In this document: positions 1 to 5,026 of the stretch, one piece after another
Position numbering within the stretch: position 1 is the first letter of the stretch
Layout: the number at the start of each line of letters is the position of its first letter
Origin: Verrucomicrobiota bacterium
GTDB taxonomy: Bacteria > Verrucomicrobiota > Verrucomicrobiia > Chthoniobacterales > Xiphinematobacteraceae
Direction of reading: 5' to 3'
Assembly (NCBI GenBank): GCA_003176035.1
Contig: PSRL01000189.1
Location: 1-5,200, forward strand
DNA length: 5,200 nucleotides
The notes under the pieces: model-generated
Told to the model about the DNA's origin: nothing
Seen by the model: only the letters and a program-made list of their open reading frames with translations
The model's database searches: none
Made by a program: the position numbers and the translations under genes

Positions 1-6
1 CTATTT

Positions 7-13
7 TCCTTCT
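7..13 (-). promoter_or_regulatory. Probable ribosome binding site of a gene beyond the left edge
   Basis: The minus strand reads AGAAGGA here, a good Shine-Dalgarno match, followed by six bases before the window ends. A start codon placed just outside the window would have normal spacing. The site overlaps the stop codon (12-14) of the small ORF upstream, a typical arrangement for consecutive operon genes. The start codon itself is not visible, so this is an inference from the motif and its position. Confidence 0.4.
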
Positions 14-200
14 AAATTAATCCCAATTTTCTGCTCTCTAGCTGTCTACTTTTTTGGGGGAATTCCACTTCTTCAATCATCAAAATGTCTTCCTCAGGCA
101 TTCCAGCGGCCCTTAGAATATTGAGATGCGATCTTTTTTTGGAGGTCACCGGAATCACAAATTTGTCAACTCTGTGAGCTTCTTTGGGAAATCCACGCAC
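12..200 (-). CDS. Small hypothetical protein downstream of mlaD, possibly frameshifted at its N-terminus
   Basis: I do not recognise this 62-residue product. It is charged and soluble, with no signal peptide or membrane segment; the middle is rich in basic residues (VTSKKRSH) and is followed by an acidic part (MPEEDILMIEEVEF). The start used is GTG at 198-200, with no Shine-Dalgarno sequence before it. The frame stays open five more codons upstream to a TGA at 216-218. A different frame begins with ATG at 245-247, only 21 bp after the mlaD stop. It would join this frame if the run of six A's (minus strand, about 213-218) had one more A, giving a 78-residue protein starting MNFFRPEICSEKKIF. 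The gene may therefore be full length with a slippage site, or a recent pseudogene, or start at the GTG. It lies in the same direction as mlaFD, and its stop overlaps the ribosome binding site of a further gene, which supports it being part of the operon. Function is unknown. Confidence 0.45.
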   Translation of the reverse strand: MRGFPKEAHRVDKFVIPVTSKKRSHLNILRAAGMPEEDILMIEEVEFPQKSRQLESRKLGLI

Positions 201-268
201 AGTAAAAATCTTTTTTCAGAGCAAATTTCCGGGCGGAAGAAATTCATTCGGTTGGAGTATTTTTCCGG

Positions 269-1216
269 CTACCGCTTCTTTTGAGATGGAGGCTTACCAT
301 AAAGGATAAGTGAGGGCCTTGTTTTTATATCTTCCGAAGTCTGTCGGAGATTTTCTGATGCAATTCGCAAATTCCTAACCGTATCCCTGGATTCTCCGGC
401 AATAGGGTTCAAGTAGCTTAAGGTCTTTTGTATAGCCTGATTTGTTCTATCCAGATTTTGCACTAAGGAACAGGATTGATCCAGGAACTCGGCCGCCCTG
501 GATGAAAGCTGATGCACTCGACTTTCTCGTGTGGTTCGCTCTAATTGAACAATCAAAGCGTCAATATCATCCCTCAACTGCTGAATCCGCAATTGATCGA
601 TCGCATGATTCACATTGTTAAATAGAAGGGCAAGATTCTGAGCCATGTTGCCAAGGTTAGTAGTCTCCAAATCTCGCATAATTTTGTTTACGGAGTCCAG
701 CAGACCGGTCACTTCTCCCGGCGCACTAGGTATATAAGTGTATTTCGGCGTCCAACTAATAGCTGGAACCGGATAACGATCCGGATTCACATAATCAAAA
801 TTGAGGTAGCTGGCTCCGGTAACCCCAAGTGGCTCAATCCGAATTCGCAAACCGCGTTTAATGGTCTTGCTGAGGAACGCAGTCATATTACTATGTAACA
901 TTCCAGGAAAAACCGGCCGATCAATTTCCATAACCACCCGGACATAGTTATACGCATTTTCCCTTTCTTGTTGCGGGTAAATGTTAAATGTAAATTCGAG
1001 ATTGGAAACTTTCCCAATAGTGAGTCCGCGAAATTTTACGGGACTCCCAATGTCGATACCCTGCACGGAACTGGCGATATAGGTTTCAAAAAGAAGTTTG
1101 GGCCGAAAGAAATGGCTCGCGCCTAAGGCAATTAAAGCTGTTATTAAAAGGGCTGCTGCTCCTAAGACAAATAAGCCGACGCGAAAATAGAAGGAGGGTC
1201 TGATTTTATTTTCCAT
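269..1216 (-). CDS. mlaD: MlaD-type MCE-domain lipid transport protein
   Basis: This 315-residue protein is the periplasmic lipid-binding partner of an MlaFE-type ABC transporter. Such proteins are anchored in the inner membrane and form rings through which lipids pass between the membranes. One membrane segment (about residues 11-33) follows a short basic N-terminus. The MCE domain spans roughly 40-145, with its typical opening around 51-70 (VQGIDIGSPVKFRGLTIGKV) and closing part near 122-140 (GLRIRIEPLGVTGASYL). The rest (about 165-300) is helical and polar, a likely coiled coil, and ends in RPSLILYGKPP, an ending often seen in MCE proteins. The ATG start overlaps the end of the ATPase gene by 11 bp, suggesting translational coupling; any Shine-Dalgarno sequence is weak (GAGAAA). 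The family call is firm. The transported lipid cannot be told from sequence, and the symbol is used in the broad sense, since Mla, Ttg2 and other MCE systems share this architecture. Confidence 0.9.
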   Translation of the reverse strand: MENKIRPSFYFRVGLFVLGAAALLITALIALGASHFFRPKLLFETYIASSVQGIDIGSPVKFRGLTIGKVSNLEFTFNIYPQQERENAYNYVRVVMEIDRPVFPGMLHSNMTAFLSKTIKRGLRIRIEPLGVTGASYLNFDYVNPDRYPVPAISWTPKYTYIPSAPGEVTGLLDSVNKIMRDLETTNLGNMAQNLALLFNNVNHAIDQLRIQQLRDDIDALIVQLERTTRESRVHQLSSRAAEFLDQSCSLVQNLDRTNQAIQKTLSYLNPIAGESRDTVRNLRIASENLRQTSEDIKTRPSLILYGKPPSQKKR

Positions 1217-1976
1217 TTTTTGGATTTCTCGTGAAGAATCTTCGAACCCGCGGGTCGGGCGAAGAATCTCTCAGATCGGCAGGCGTGCCCTGGGCAATGA
1301 TACTTTTTTCCAATGGGTCCAACATAATCGCTCGATTGGCTATGGTATAAACACTTGACATTTCATGCGTTACGACTACGAAAGTGATACCCAGACTCCG
1401 GTTGAGTCGTAAGATTAATCGATCTAAGTCGGCTGAAGTTACGGGATCAAGGCCAGCAGAAGGCTCATCGAGAAATAAAATGATGGGATCCAAAGCCATA
1501 GCTCGTGCCAGGGCTGCTCTTTTTTGCATGCCACCGCTAATTTCGGATGGTAAATGGTGAGCATATTGTTCGAGATCCACCGCAGTCAGTTTGAGCCAGG
1601 CAAGTATGTGCCGCGCCTCCTCAGGCAAATGGGTAAGTTCTTCAATGGGCAGAAGGATATTCTCCACAAGGTTCATTGAACCGAAAAGTGCGCTGCCTTG
1701 GTACATTACGCCTATGCGACGCAGTAGTGCGGCCCGTTCGGACTCGGTAGCATACATCATGTTTTTTCCATCAATCAAAATTTTCCCCTCAGCTGGTTCA
1801 TCCAGGCCTATGAGGTGACGCAGTAGAGTACTCTTTCCGCACCCGGACTTTCCCAAGATCACCACAATCTCGCCTCTCGCAACTTCAAAAGAAACATCCT
1901 TTAGAATGAGTTGGTCGCCATAGACGCTTTTTAGATCGCTAACGCTTAAAATAGGGGCCTGACGGTTGCTGGTCAT
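1206..1976 (-). CDS. mlaF: MlaF-type ABC transporter ATP-binding protein
   Basis: This 256-residue cytoplasmic ATPase powers the lipid transporter formed with the MlaE permease and MlaD. It has all nucleotide-binding motifs in order: Walker A GKSGCGKST (42-50), Q-loop Gln93 (MYQGSALF), signature SGGMQ (147-151), Walker B ILFLDEP (166-172), D-loop SAGLD and switch His204. The pattern YQGSALFGSMNLVENI is characteristic of the MlaF/Ttg2A group. The frame is open further upstream to 2066, but the ATG at 1974-1976 is preferred: the protein then begins directly before the domain (ILSVSDLKSVYG), AGGA lies 10 bp upstream, and the extra 30 residues look unlike the family. That AGGA belongs to the inverted repeat of a MITE-like element ending 4 bp before the start codon. 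The gene overlaps mlaD by 11 bp. Unusually, it is separated from mlaE by 612 bp, so it may need its own promoter. Confidence 0.92.
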   Translation of the reverse strand: MTSNRQAPILSVSDLKSVYGDQLILKDVSFEVARGEIVVILGKSGCGKSTLLRHLIGLDEPAEGKILIDGKNMMYATESERAALLRRIGVMYQGSALFGSMNLVENILLPIEELTHLPEEARHILAWLKLTAVDLEQYAHHLPSEISGGMQKRAALARAMALDPIILFLDEPSAGLDPVTSADLDRLILRLNRSLGITFVVVTHEMSSVYTIANRAIMLDPLEKSIIAQGTPADLRDSSPDPRVRRFFTRNPKNGK

Positions 1977-1980
1977 ATTA

Positions 1981-2132
1981 CTAGTGTCCTGAATCAGGAA
2001 TATGCAAACTGAAGGGGGTATGGGGTGCCCCCTAAACTCCTTAACTGGGCAAAATCCGCTGGCCAAATCCTGGCCATCGTCTGCTTTACTCCTTCGATCA
2101 TTTTATAAAAATTGCCTGACTCAGGACACTAG
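1981..2132. mobile_element. MITE-like element with terminal inverted repeats and CTAG flanks
   Basis: Positions 1985-1998 (TGTCCTGAATCAGG) and 2115-2128 (CCTGACTCAGGACA) are inverted copies matching at 13 of 14 bases. Each is bordered on its outer side by CTAG (1981-1984 and 2129-2132), so the inverted match is 17 of 18 including these. CTAG could be a 4-bp target duplication of the YTAR kind known for IS5- and IS701-type elements, but it is its own reverse complement and might instead be part of the repeats. The 144-bp body is too short for a transposase. It contains a hairpin (AGGGGG at 2013-2018 with CCCCCT at 2028-2033) and a duplicated TGGCCA. On the minus strand a 35-codon frame (1994-2101, ATG to TGA) runs from one repeat into the other, possibly an internally deleted transposase remnant. 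Family assignment needs a database search. Confidence 0.6.
1987..1990 (-). promoter_or_regulatory. Ribosome binding site of mlaF inside the element's inverted repeat
   Basis: The minus strand reads AGGA, 10 bp before the ATG at 1974-1976. It is the best Shine-Dalgarno candidate for the ATPase gene and helps decide its start. It falls inside the terminal repeat of the adjoining MITE-like element, so an insertion would have replaced the native leader. The match is short and the spacing slightly long. Confidence 0.45.
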
Positions 2133-2182
2133 CACTTCTCTCAAAACCTAGGAAGGCTGGCGCGAGAAGCAATTATGACATA

Positions 2183-2250
2183 GGATCAGGAGCGAAGATG
2201 GTGTGGTCTGGTGTCTCTGCTGACACCTGATCATCCGCGGGACACCATCC
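2183..2250. repeat. Nested inverted repeats able to form a branched stem structure
   Basis: Several inverted repeats overlap here. GGTGTC (2210-2215) pairs with GACACC (2222-2227) around a six-base loop, and after one mismatch the stem extends outward (2205-2208 with 2229-2232, including one G-U pair). Outside it, GATGGTGT (2197-2204) pairs with ACACCATC (2242-2249). GATCAGG (2184-2190) can alternatively pair with CCTGATC (2226-2232), so two mutually exclusive folds exist. No T-run follows on either strand, so it is not a standard terminator. It may be a structured RNA leader, a repeat remnant of a mobile element, or a protein site. Confidence 0.5.
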
Positions 2251-2403
2251 TCTGGCAAAAGAGCTCTCGCTCAAAAGGCTGCCGACCTCTTGGTGCCGAG
2301 CGTGTTCCCAAATTTGTCAATATCATCGGACGTATTACCTCGGCAGTATTGCCCCATTGTGGTGCTTCATCTGGCTTCAATTTTTCTGGCAACTCCGGTC
2401 TTT

Positions 2404-2421
2404 TCCTAGGGTCCCTAGGGT
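2404..2421. repeat. Two tandem copies of a 9-bp palindromic unit
   Basis: TCCTAGGGT (2404-2412) is followed directly by CCCTAGGGT (2413-2421), differing at one base. The core CCCTAGGG is its own reverse complement. Function is unknown; two copies could arise by replication slippage. Confidence 0.5.
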
Positions 2422-2498
2422 CGAGGTTTTGGGACGCAGCTCCGACAGCAGATCTGTAGCAGAGTTTACTTGTTTATCATAAATTACTTATAATTCCG

Positions 2499-2549
2499 GG
2501 TCTTATGTTGCACGCAATAAAATGGCACATTATTTTTAATAATGAGACC
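2499..2549. other. AT-rich stem structures downstream of mlaE
   Basis: GGTCTTAT (2499-2506) can pair with ATGAGACC (2542-2549), allowing one G-U pair, and ATTATT (2529-2534) with AATAAT (2538-2543) makes a small AT-only hairpin inside. The block begins 40 bp after the mlaE stop on its coding strand. It could slow or end transcription between mlaE and mlaF, but the stem is weak and no clean GC stem plus U-run is present, so I do not call it an intrinsic terminator. Confidence 0.3.
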
Positions 2550-2588
2550 TATTTAGGATAGCTTAGCATGCTTTTCGTACGACAGACA

Positions 2589-3698
2589 CTAAAATTTCAG
2601 GGTATAAAATACAGCGGAAAAGATAGCGTCGACCACAACAACCAACACAACGCTACTGACAACAGCCCGGGTCGTAGAAGTGCCCACAGCAGTGGAACCT
2701 CCGCTGGTTTGGAGGCCTCGTAGACAGCCAATGGAGGATACTAGGAATCCGAAAAAGAATGACTTAACGATACCGCCAAGAATATCAGTGATACTTGCAG
2801 CTGCTAACAACTGGGTTGATAACGCTGAAAAGGGAAATCCCATGCCCATAAGGATTAAAAAACCACCCGCAACGCCGATGGCATCCATGTAAATAGTAAG
2901 GATTGGCGTTACAATGAGTGCGGCAAGAATGCGAGGTACGACTAAAAATTGCAGCGGCGTTATTCCCATGGTGACAAGAGCATCCAGTTCTTGATTCACC
3001 TTCATTGTGCCAATTTCGGCTGCGAATGCAGACCCCGATCTTCCGGCTAATACGATAGCCGTCATAATAGGTCCTAATTCTCGAAAAAGTGCCAGGGCTG
3101 TCAGATTCACCGCAAAGATCTCCACCCCAAATTGCCGAAGCGGCCCGAGGGCCTGAAAAGCCAGGATACAGCCCGTAAGAAATCCGATTAAGCTGATGAT
3201 AGGTAATGCATGAATCCCAGTAGATTCAAATACCTTACAGAAGCTGGCCCAACGAATGCGCGAGGGATGTAATAGCGCTGATGACAATATAATAAAAAGT
3301 TTACCGCAAAAACGAATTTGTGCGTAAAGATCTTTAAGAACCTCAACTGTGTTAAGACCAACAAATTCCGGAAACGAGGGAGGAAGATGGGAGGCGGATT
3401 CTTGCGGGCGGGTTGTGGGTAAGAGTGCTTGAAATCGGGAAGAAAGGCCTTGGATTGTTGGCTCCGTACCCCGTTCTCCGGCGTATTTTTGCAGGCTTAT
3501 GAGGAGCGCTATCCCCGAGCTATCACAGTACTCCACCTCGTGTACGTCTATCGTAGGGATATAAAAATTTTTAGCTAAGTTATTTGCCTTCAACCAAATA
3601 TTGGACACCCCATCGAAATCTAGCCGACCCTCGAGTTTAAGAACCCCCTTTGAGTCAATACTCACTTGAGAAATAGAAGGCCGAAGCTGTTTGCTCAT
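2589..3698 (-). CDS. mlaE: MlaE-family lipid ABC permease with N-terminal STAS domain
   Basis: This 369-residue protein is the membrane subunit of the lipid transporter. Residues 1 to about 100 form a STAS domain, with beta-strand GVLKLEGRLDF (18-28) and the core motif CDSSGIALL (58-66) carrying the conserved serine position. The MlaE permease domain covers about 115-369: an amphipathic interface helix, hydrophobic segments beginning around 162, the signature FRELGPIMTAIVLAGRSGSA (205-224), and the conserved stretch AAEIGTMKVNQELDALVTMG (226-245) thought to contact the ATPase. The last helix is near the C-terminus (VVLVVVVDAIFSAVFY). In E. coli the STAS protein is separate (MlaB); here it is fused, an arrangement known in other phyla, so no free mlaB is expected. 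The ATG lies 12 bp after the methyltransferase stop with only a short AGG as ribosome binding site. The usual ATPase neighbour is displaced by 612 bp. Confidence 0.92.
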   Translation of the reverse strand: MSKQLRPSISQVSIDSKGVLKLEGRLDFDGVSNIWLKANNLAKNFYIPTIDVHEVEYCDSSGIALLISLQKYAGERGTEPTIQGLSSRFQALLPTTRPQESASHLPPSFPEFVGLNTVEVLKDLYAQIRFCGKLFIILSSALLHPSRIRWASFCKVFESTGIHALPIISLIGFLTGCILAFQALGPLRQFGVEIFAVNLTALALFRELGPIMTAIVLAGRSGSAFAAEIGTMKVNQELDALVTMGITPLQFLVVPRILAALIVTPILTIYMDAIGVAGGFLILMGMGFPFSALSTQLLAAASITDILGGIVKSFFFGFLVSSIGCLRGLQTSGGSTAVGTSTTRAVVSSVVLVVVVDAIFSAVFYTLKF

Positions 3699-3705
3699 TA
3701 GAGCC

Positions 3706-3726
3706 TAGTATTATACTAATTCCATC
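3706..3726 (-). promoter_or_regulatory. Possible weak promoter and palindrome before mlaE
   Basis: The minus strand contains a perfect TATAAT overlapping the methyltransferase stop codon; 16 bp upstream of it is TCGACG, which matches four of six bases of a -35 box. The same place holds an odd-centred palindrome (TAGTAT at 3706-3711, ATACTA at 3713-3718). With so little room before the ATG the transcript leader would be very short, so this may be a chance match. Confidence 0.2.
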
Positions 3727-4610
3727 CATAACGTCGAGGGAGAGTGGGCGCCTAAAATATCACATGGTATTTTCGGATAGTGGAAGCTCGCGGAAATCTG
3801 ATAGGCAGCCGCAATACGAGATCCAATAAGTTTTAAATCCGAAATATTAATATCCAAGCAGTTGGTGGAAAGCAGGATGTGAGATTTTGGCGCCGTGCAA
3901 AGGAGGGCTTTTTCGAGGAGCTCTGCAAAATCACGCTTTACTTGAAAAGTTTTTTTTGCACGGCGGGAAAATGTGGGGGGGTCAAGGATAATGCAATCGT
4001 ATTTTTCTCCTCGATGGGCCAGCCGCTTGAGAACTGAAAAGACATCGTCTGCGAGGAATCGATGACCGACTAGCGCAATATTGTTGAGAAGGAAGTTCGC
4101 GCGCCCTCGCATTAAGGCTTTGGAGGATAAATCGACATTCATCGTTTGGCTCCCCCCTGAGGCAGCTGCAACCGAAAAAGCGCATGTATATGCAAAGCAA
4201 TTCAGGAGTTTTTTCGGACGATAGCGTATAAGAAACTCGCGGTTAGATCGCTGATCATAAAAAAAGCCAATGGAATAGCCGACCGAGAAATCAATTTCAT
4301 ATTTCAGCCCATGTTCCCGGATAACTTGGCTTCGCGGCCAATCAGCGCCACGAAGAAGGTGAGGCGCTTTTGCTGGTTGTTTCACAAGCTGCCGACCCCA
4401 AACCTGCTGTGGCTGCCACAAATTTGCTTTTGCCCAGGCATCCAGGTGGTCTAACCCGACGTTGAGGTCAGCTTCACCGAGATAAGAAATTAGAGCGGCC
4501 CTCCCCCAACGTTCACCCCAAGCTCCTGGCGCAACGAAAATCCGGTAGGCATCGGTTCCATCTTTCGCGAACCGAAGGGCATCTTCTGAAGCGAGGAATT
4601 GCACACTCAT
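3711..4610 (-). CDS. Class I SAM-dependent methyltransferase, RlmI-like (probable rRNA methyltransferase)
   Basis: This 299-residue protein belongs to the family of the 23S rRNA cytosine methyltransferase RlmI and the C-terminal part of RlmKL. The catalytic half shows GFFYDQRSNR (115-124), matching the family's DQR-x-NR lead-in; the SAM-binding strand LLNCFAYTCAFSVAAASGG (135-153); acidic Asp160 after the second strand (NVDLS); and motif IV YDCIILDPPTFSRR (204-217). A later STNC segment (248-251) puts Cys251 where m5C enzymes of this family carry a cysteine. The N-terminal 90 residues lack an obvious PUA domain and are shorter than in E. coli RlmI (about 396 residues), so the exact target is uncertain. 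The ATG follows a TAA codon by two codons, so no earlier in-frame start is possible; no Shine-Dalgarno sequence is visible. It probably heads the transcript that continues into mlaE. Confidence 0.8.
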   Translation of the reverse strand: MSVQFLASEDALRFAKDGTDAYRIFVAPGAWGERWGRAALISYLGEADLNVGLDHLDAWAKANLWQPQQVWGRQLVKQPAKAPHLLRGADWPRSQVIREHGLKYEIDFSVGYSIGFFYDQRSNREFLIRYRPKKLLNCFAYTCAFSVAAASGGSQTMNVDLSSKALMRGRANFLLNNIALVGHRFLADDVFSVLKRLAHRGEKYDCIILDPPTFSRRAKKTFQVKRDFAELLEKALLCTAPKSHILLSTNCLDINISDLKLIGSRIAAAYQISASFHYPKIPCDILGAHSPSTLWMELV

Positions 4611-4624
4611 ATTGAGTTAATCGC

Positions 4625-4636
4625 GTTTATATAAAC
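4625..4636. promoter_or_regulatory. 12-bp perfect palindrome upstream of the methyltransferase gene
   Basis: GTTTATATAAAC is its own reverse complement and lies 14 bp before the methyltransferase start codon. It could contain a -10 element (TATAAA or TATATA on the minus strand) or serve as an operator. No convincing -35 box stands at the right distance, so the role is uncertain. Confidence 0.25.
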
Positions 4637-4715
4637 CTATTACAACTTATGCATCCTTTGCCTTATCCGATAAATTTGGTATTGCCTAGGGGTATTATGG
4701 CTCTGCAACAAAGAG

Positions 4716-4788
4716 TGGGGGCGCCCGGATTCGAACCGGGAACCAAGCAGTTATGAGCCGCCTGCTCTGACCGTTGAGCTACGCCCCC
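4716..4788 (-). tRNA. tRNA with CAU anticodon (Ile2 or elongator Met)
   Basis: A complete 73-base cloverleaf is visible on the minus strand: acceptor GGGGGCG with CGCCCCC, D stem GCTC/GAGC with an eight-base loop containing GG, anticodon loop CTCATAA (anticodon CAT), five-base variable loop, and T arm CCCGG-TTCGAAT-CCGGG. The discriminator base is A and CCA is not encoded. It is not the initiator: base 1 pairs with base 72 and the anticodon stem lacks three consecutive G-C pairs. The anticodon arm context (GAGCAGGCGGCTCATAA) looks like isoleucine tRNA-Ile2, whose C34 is changed to lysidine by TilS, but elongator methionine tRNA shares the loop, so the amino acid is left open. Confidence 0.95.
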
Positions 4789-5026
4789 TCCTTTGCTAGG
4801 CAGCGCGCTAATTTGGGGTTTGTCCAAGAATGATTCAATACAAAATACTGAGCAAAGTGGACCCCCAATTAGGTGGCTTTAGGAATCCCGAGCTGCTGCC
4901 AGAGGAGTAGAAGCCCTCCGGTAGCCGCCGGACCAATAAATTTCTTTTACGGAATCTCAATTTATAAAAAAGAGAAAATCTCCCTCTTGCAAATCTCATG
5001 CAAAATTGAAATAAGACGTTTGAAGT
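4789..5026. other. Divergent intergenic region between the tRNA and glnB
   Basis: This spacer must hold the promoters for the leftward tRNA and the rightward P-II gene. No clear sigma-54 site (GG-N10-GC) or strong sigma-70 promoter is visible. A hairpin TCCGG (4917-4921) with CCGGA (4928-4932) is followed by an AT-rich tract with a short T-run, and a bulged inverted repeat pairs AATTTGGGG (4810-4818) with CCCCAATT (4863-4870). The minus-strand frame covering 4835-5152 runs antisense into glnB and is not taken as a gene. Confidence 0.4.

Larger units (their letters stand above)
2133..2588. other. Long spacer between mlaE and mlaF, no recognised gene
   Basis: No recognisable gene lies here, although MlaE and MlaF genes usually adjoin. 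The segment contains inverted repeats at 2183-2250, a short tandem repeat at 2404-2421, a stretch open on both strands, and AT-rich structured sequence near mlaE. On the minus strand one frame is open for 80 codons (2234-2473), with a polar, proline- and charge-rich product containing phrases such as LDPRDPRKRPELPEKLKPDE and QPFERELFCQR. It has no ATG near its beginning and no ribosome binding site. On the plus strand a frame with a GTG start runs 2211-2459 (82 residues). Neither resembles a family I know. The minus frame could be a decayed gene of the operon, but chance openness in a GC-richer patch is equally possible. Confidence 0.5.

Noticed and set aside
213..219. Classical programmed -1 frameshift heptamer AAAAAAG in the small ORF
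   Set aside because: The heptamer is present on the minus strand, but the upstream ATG frame reads it as GAA AAA AGA, out of phase with the A-AAA-AAG arrangement; transcriptional slippage or mutation fits better.
1591..1818. Plus-strand frame of 75 codons inside the ATPase gene
   Set aside because: It lies antisense to the strongly supported mlaF and its product has no family resemblance.
1977..2066. N-terminal extension of the ATPase frame
   Set aside because: The 30 extra residues cross the inverted repeat of the MITE-like element and do not belong to the ABC domain; the ATG at 1974-1976 fits the family start.
2211..2459. Plus-strand 82-codon frame as a real gene
   Set aside because: It has no ribosome binding site, begins inside a hairpin and has no recognisable domain; kept only as part of the spacer description.
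2133..2473. Housekeeping structured RNA (tmRNA, RNase P RNA, SRP RNA)
   Set aside because: I looked for their conserved cores on both strands and saw none.
2680..2892. Plus-strand frame of 70 codons inside the permease gene
   Set aside because: It is antisense to mlaE, with no domain and no ribosome binding site of note.
3982..4200. Second minus-strand frame of 72 codons within the methyltransferase
   Set aside because: It is nested in another frame of a gene whose motifs IV and I lie in the same bases.
4917..4950. Intrinsic terminator from the TCCGG/CCGGA hairpin
   Set aside because: The stem is only five pairs, the T-run is distant and interrupted, and no plus-strand gene ends upstream of it.
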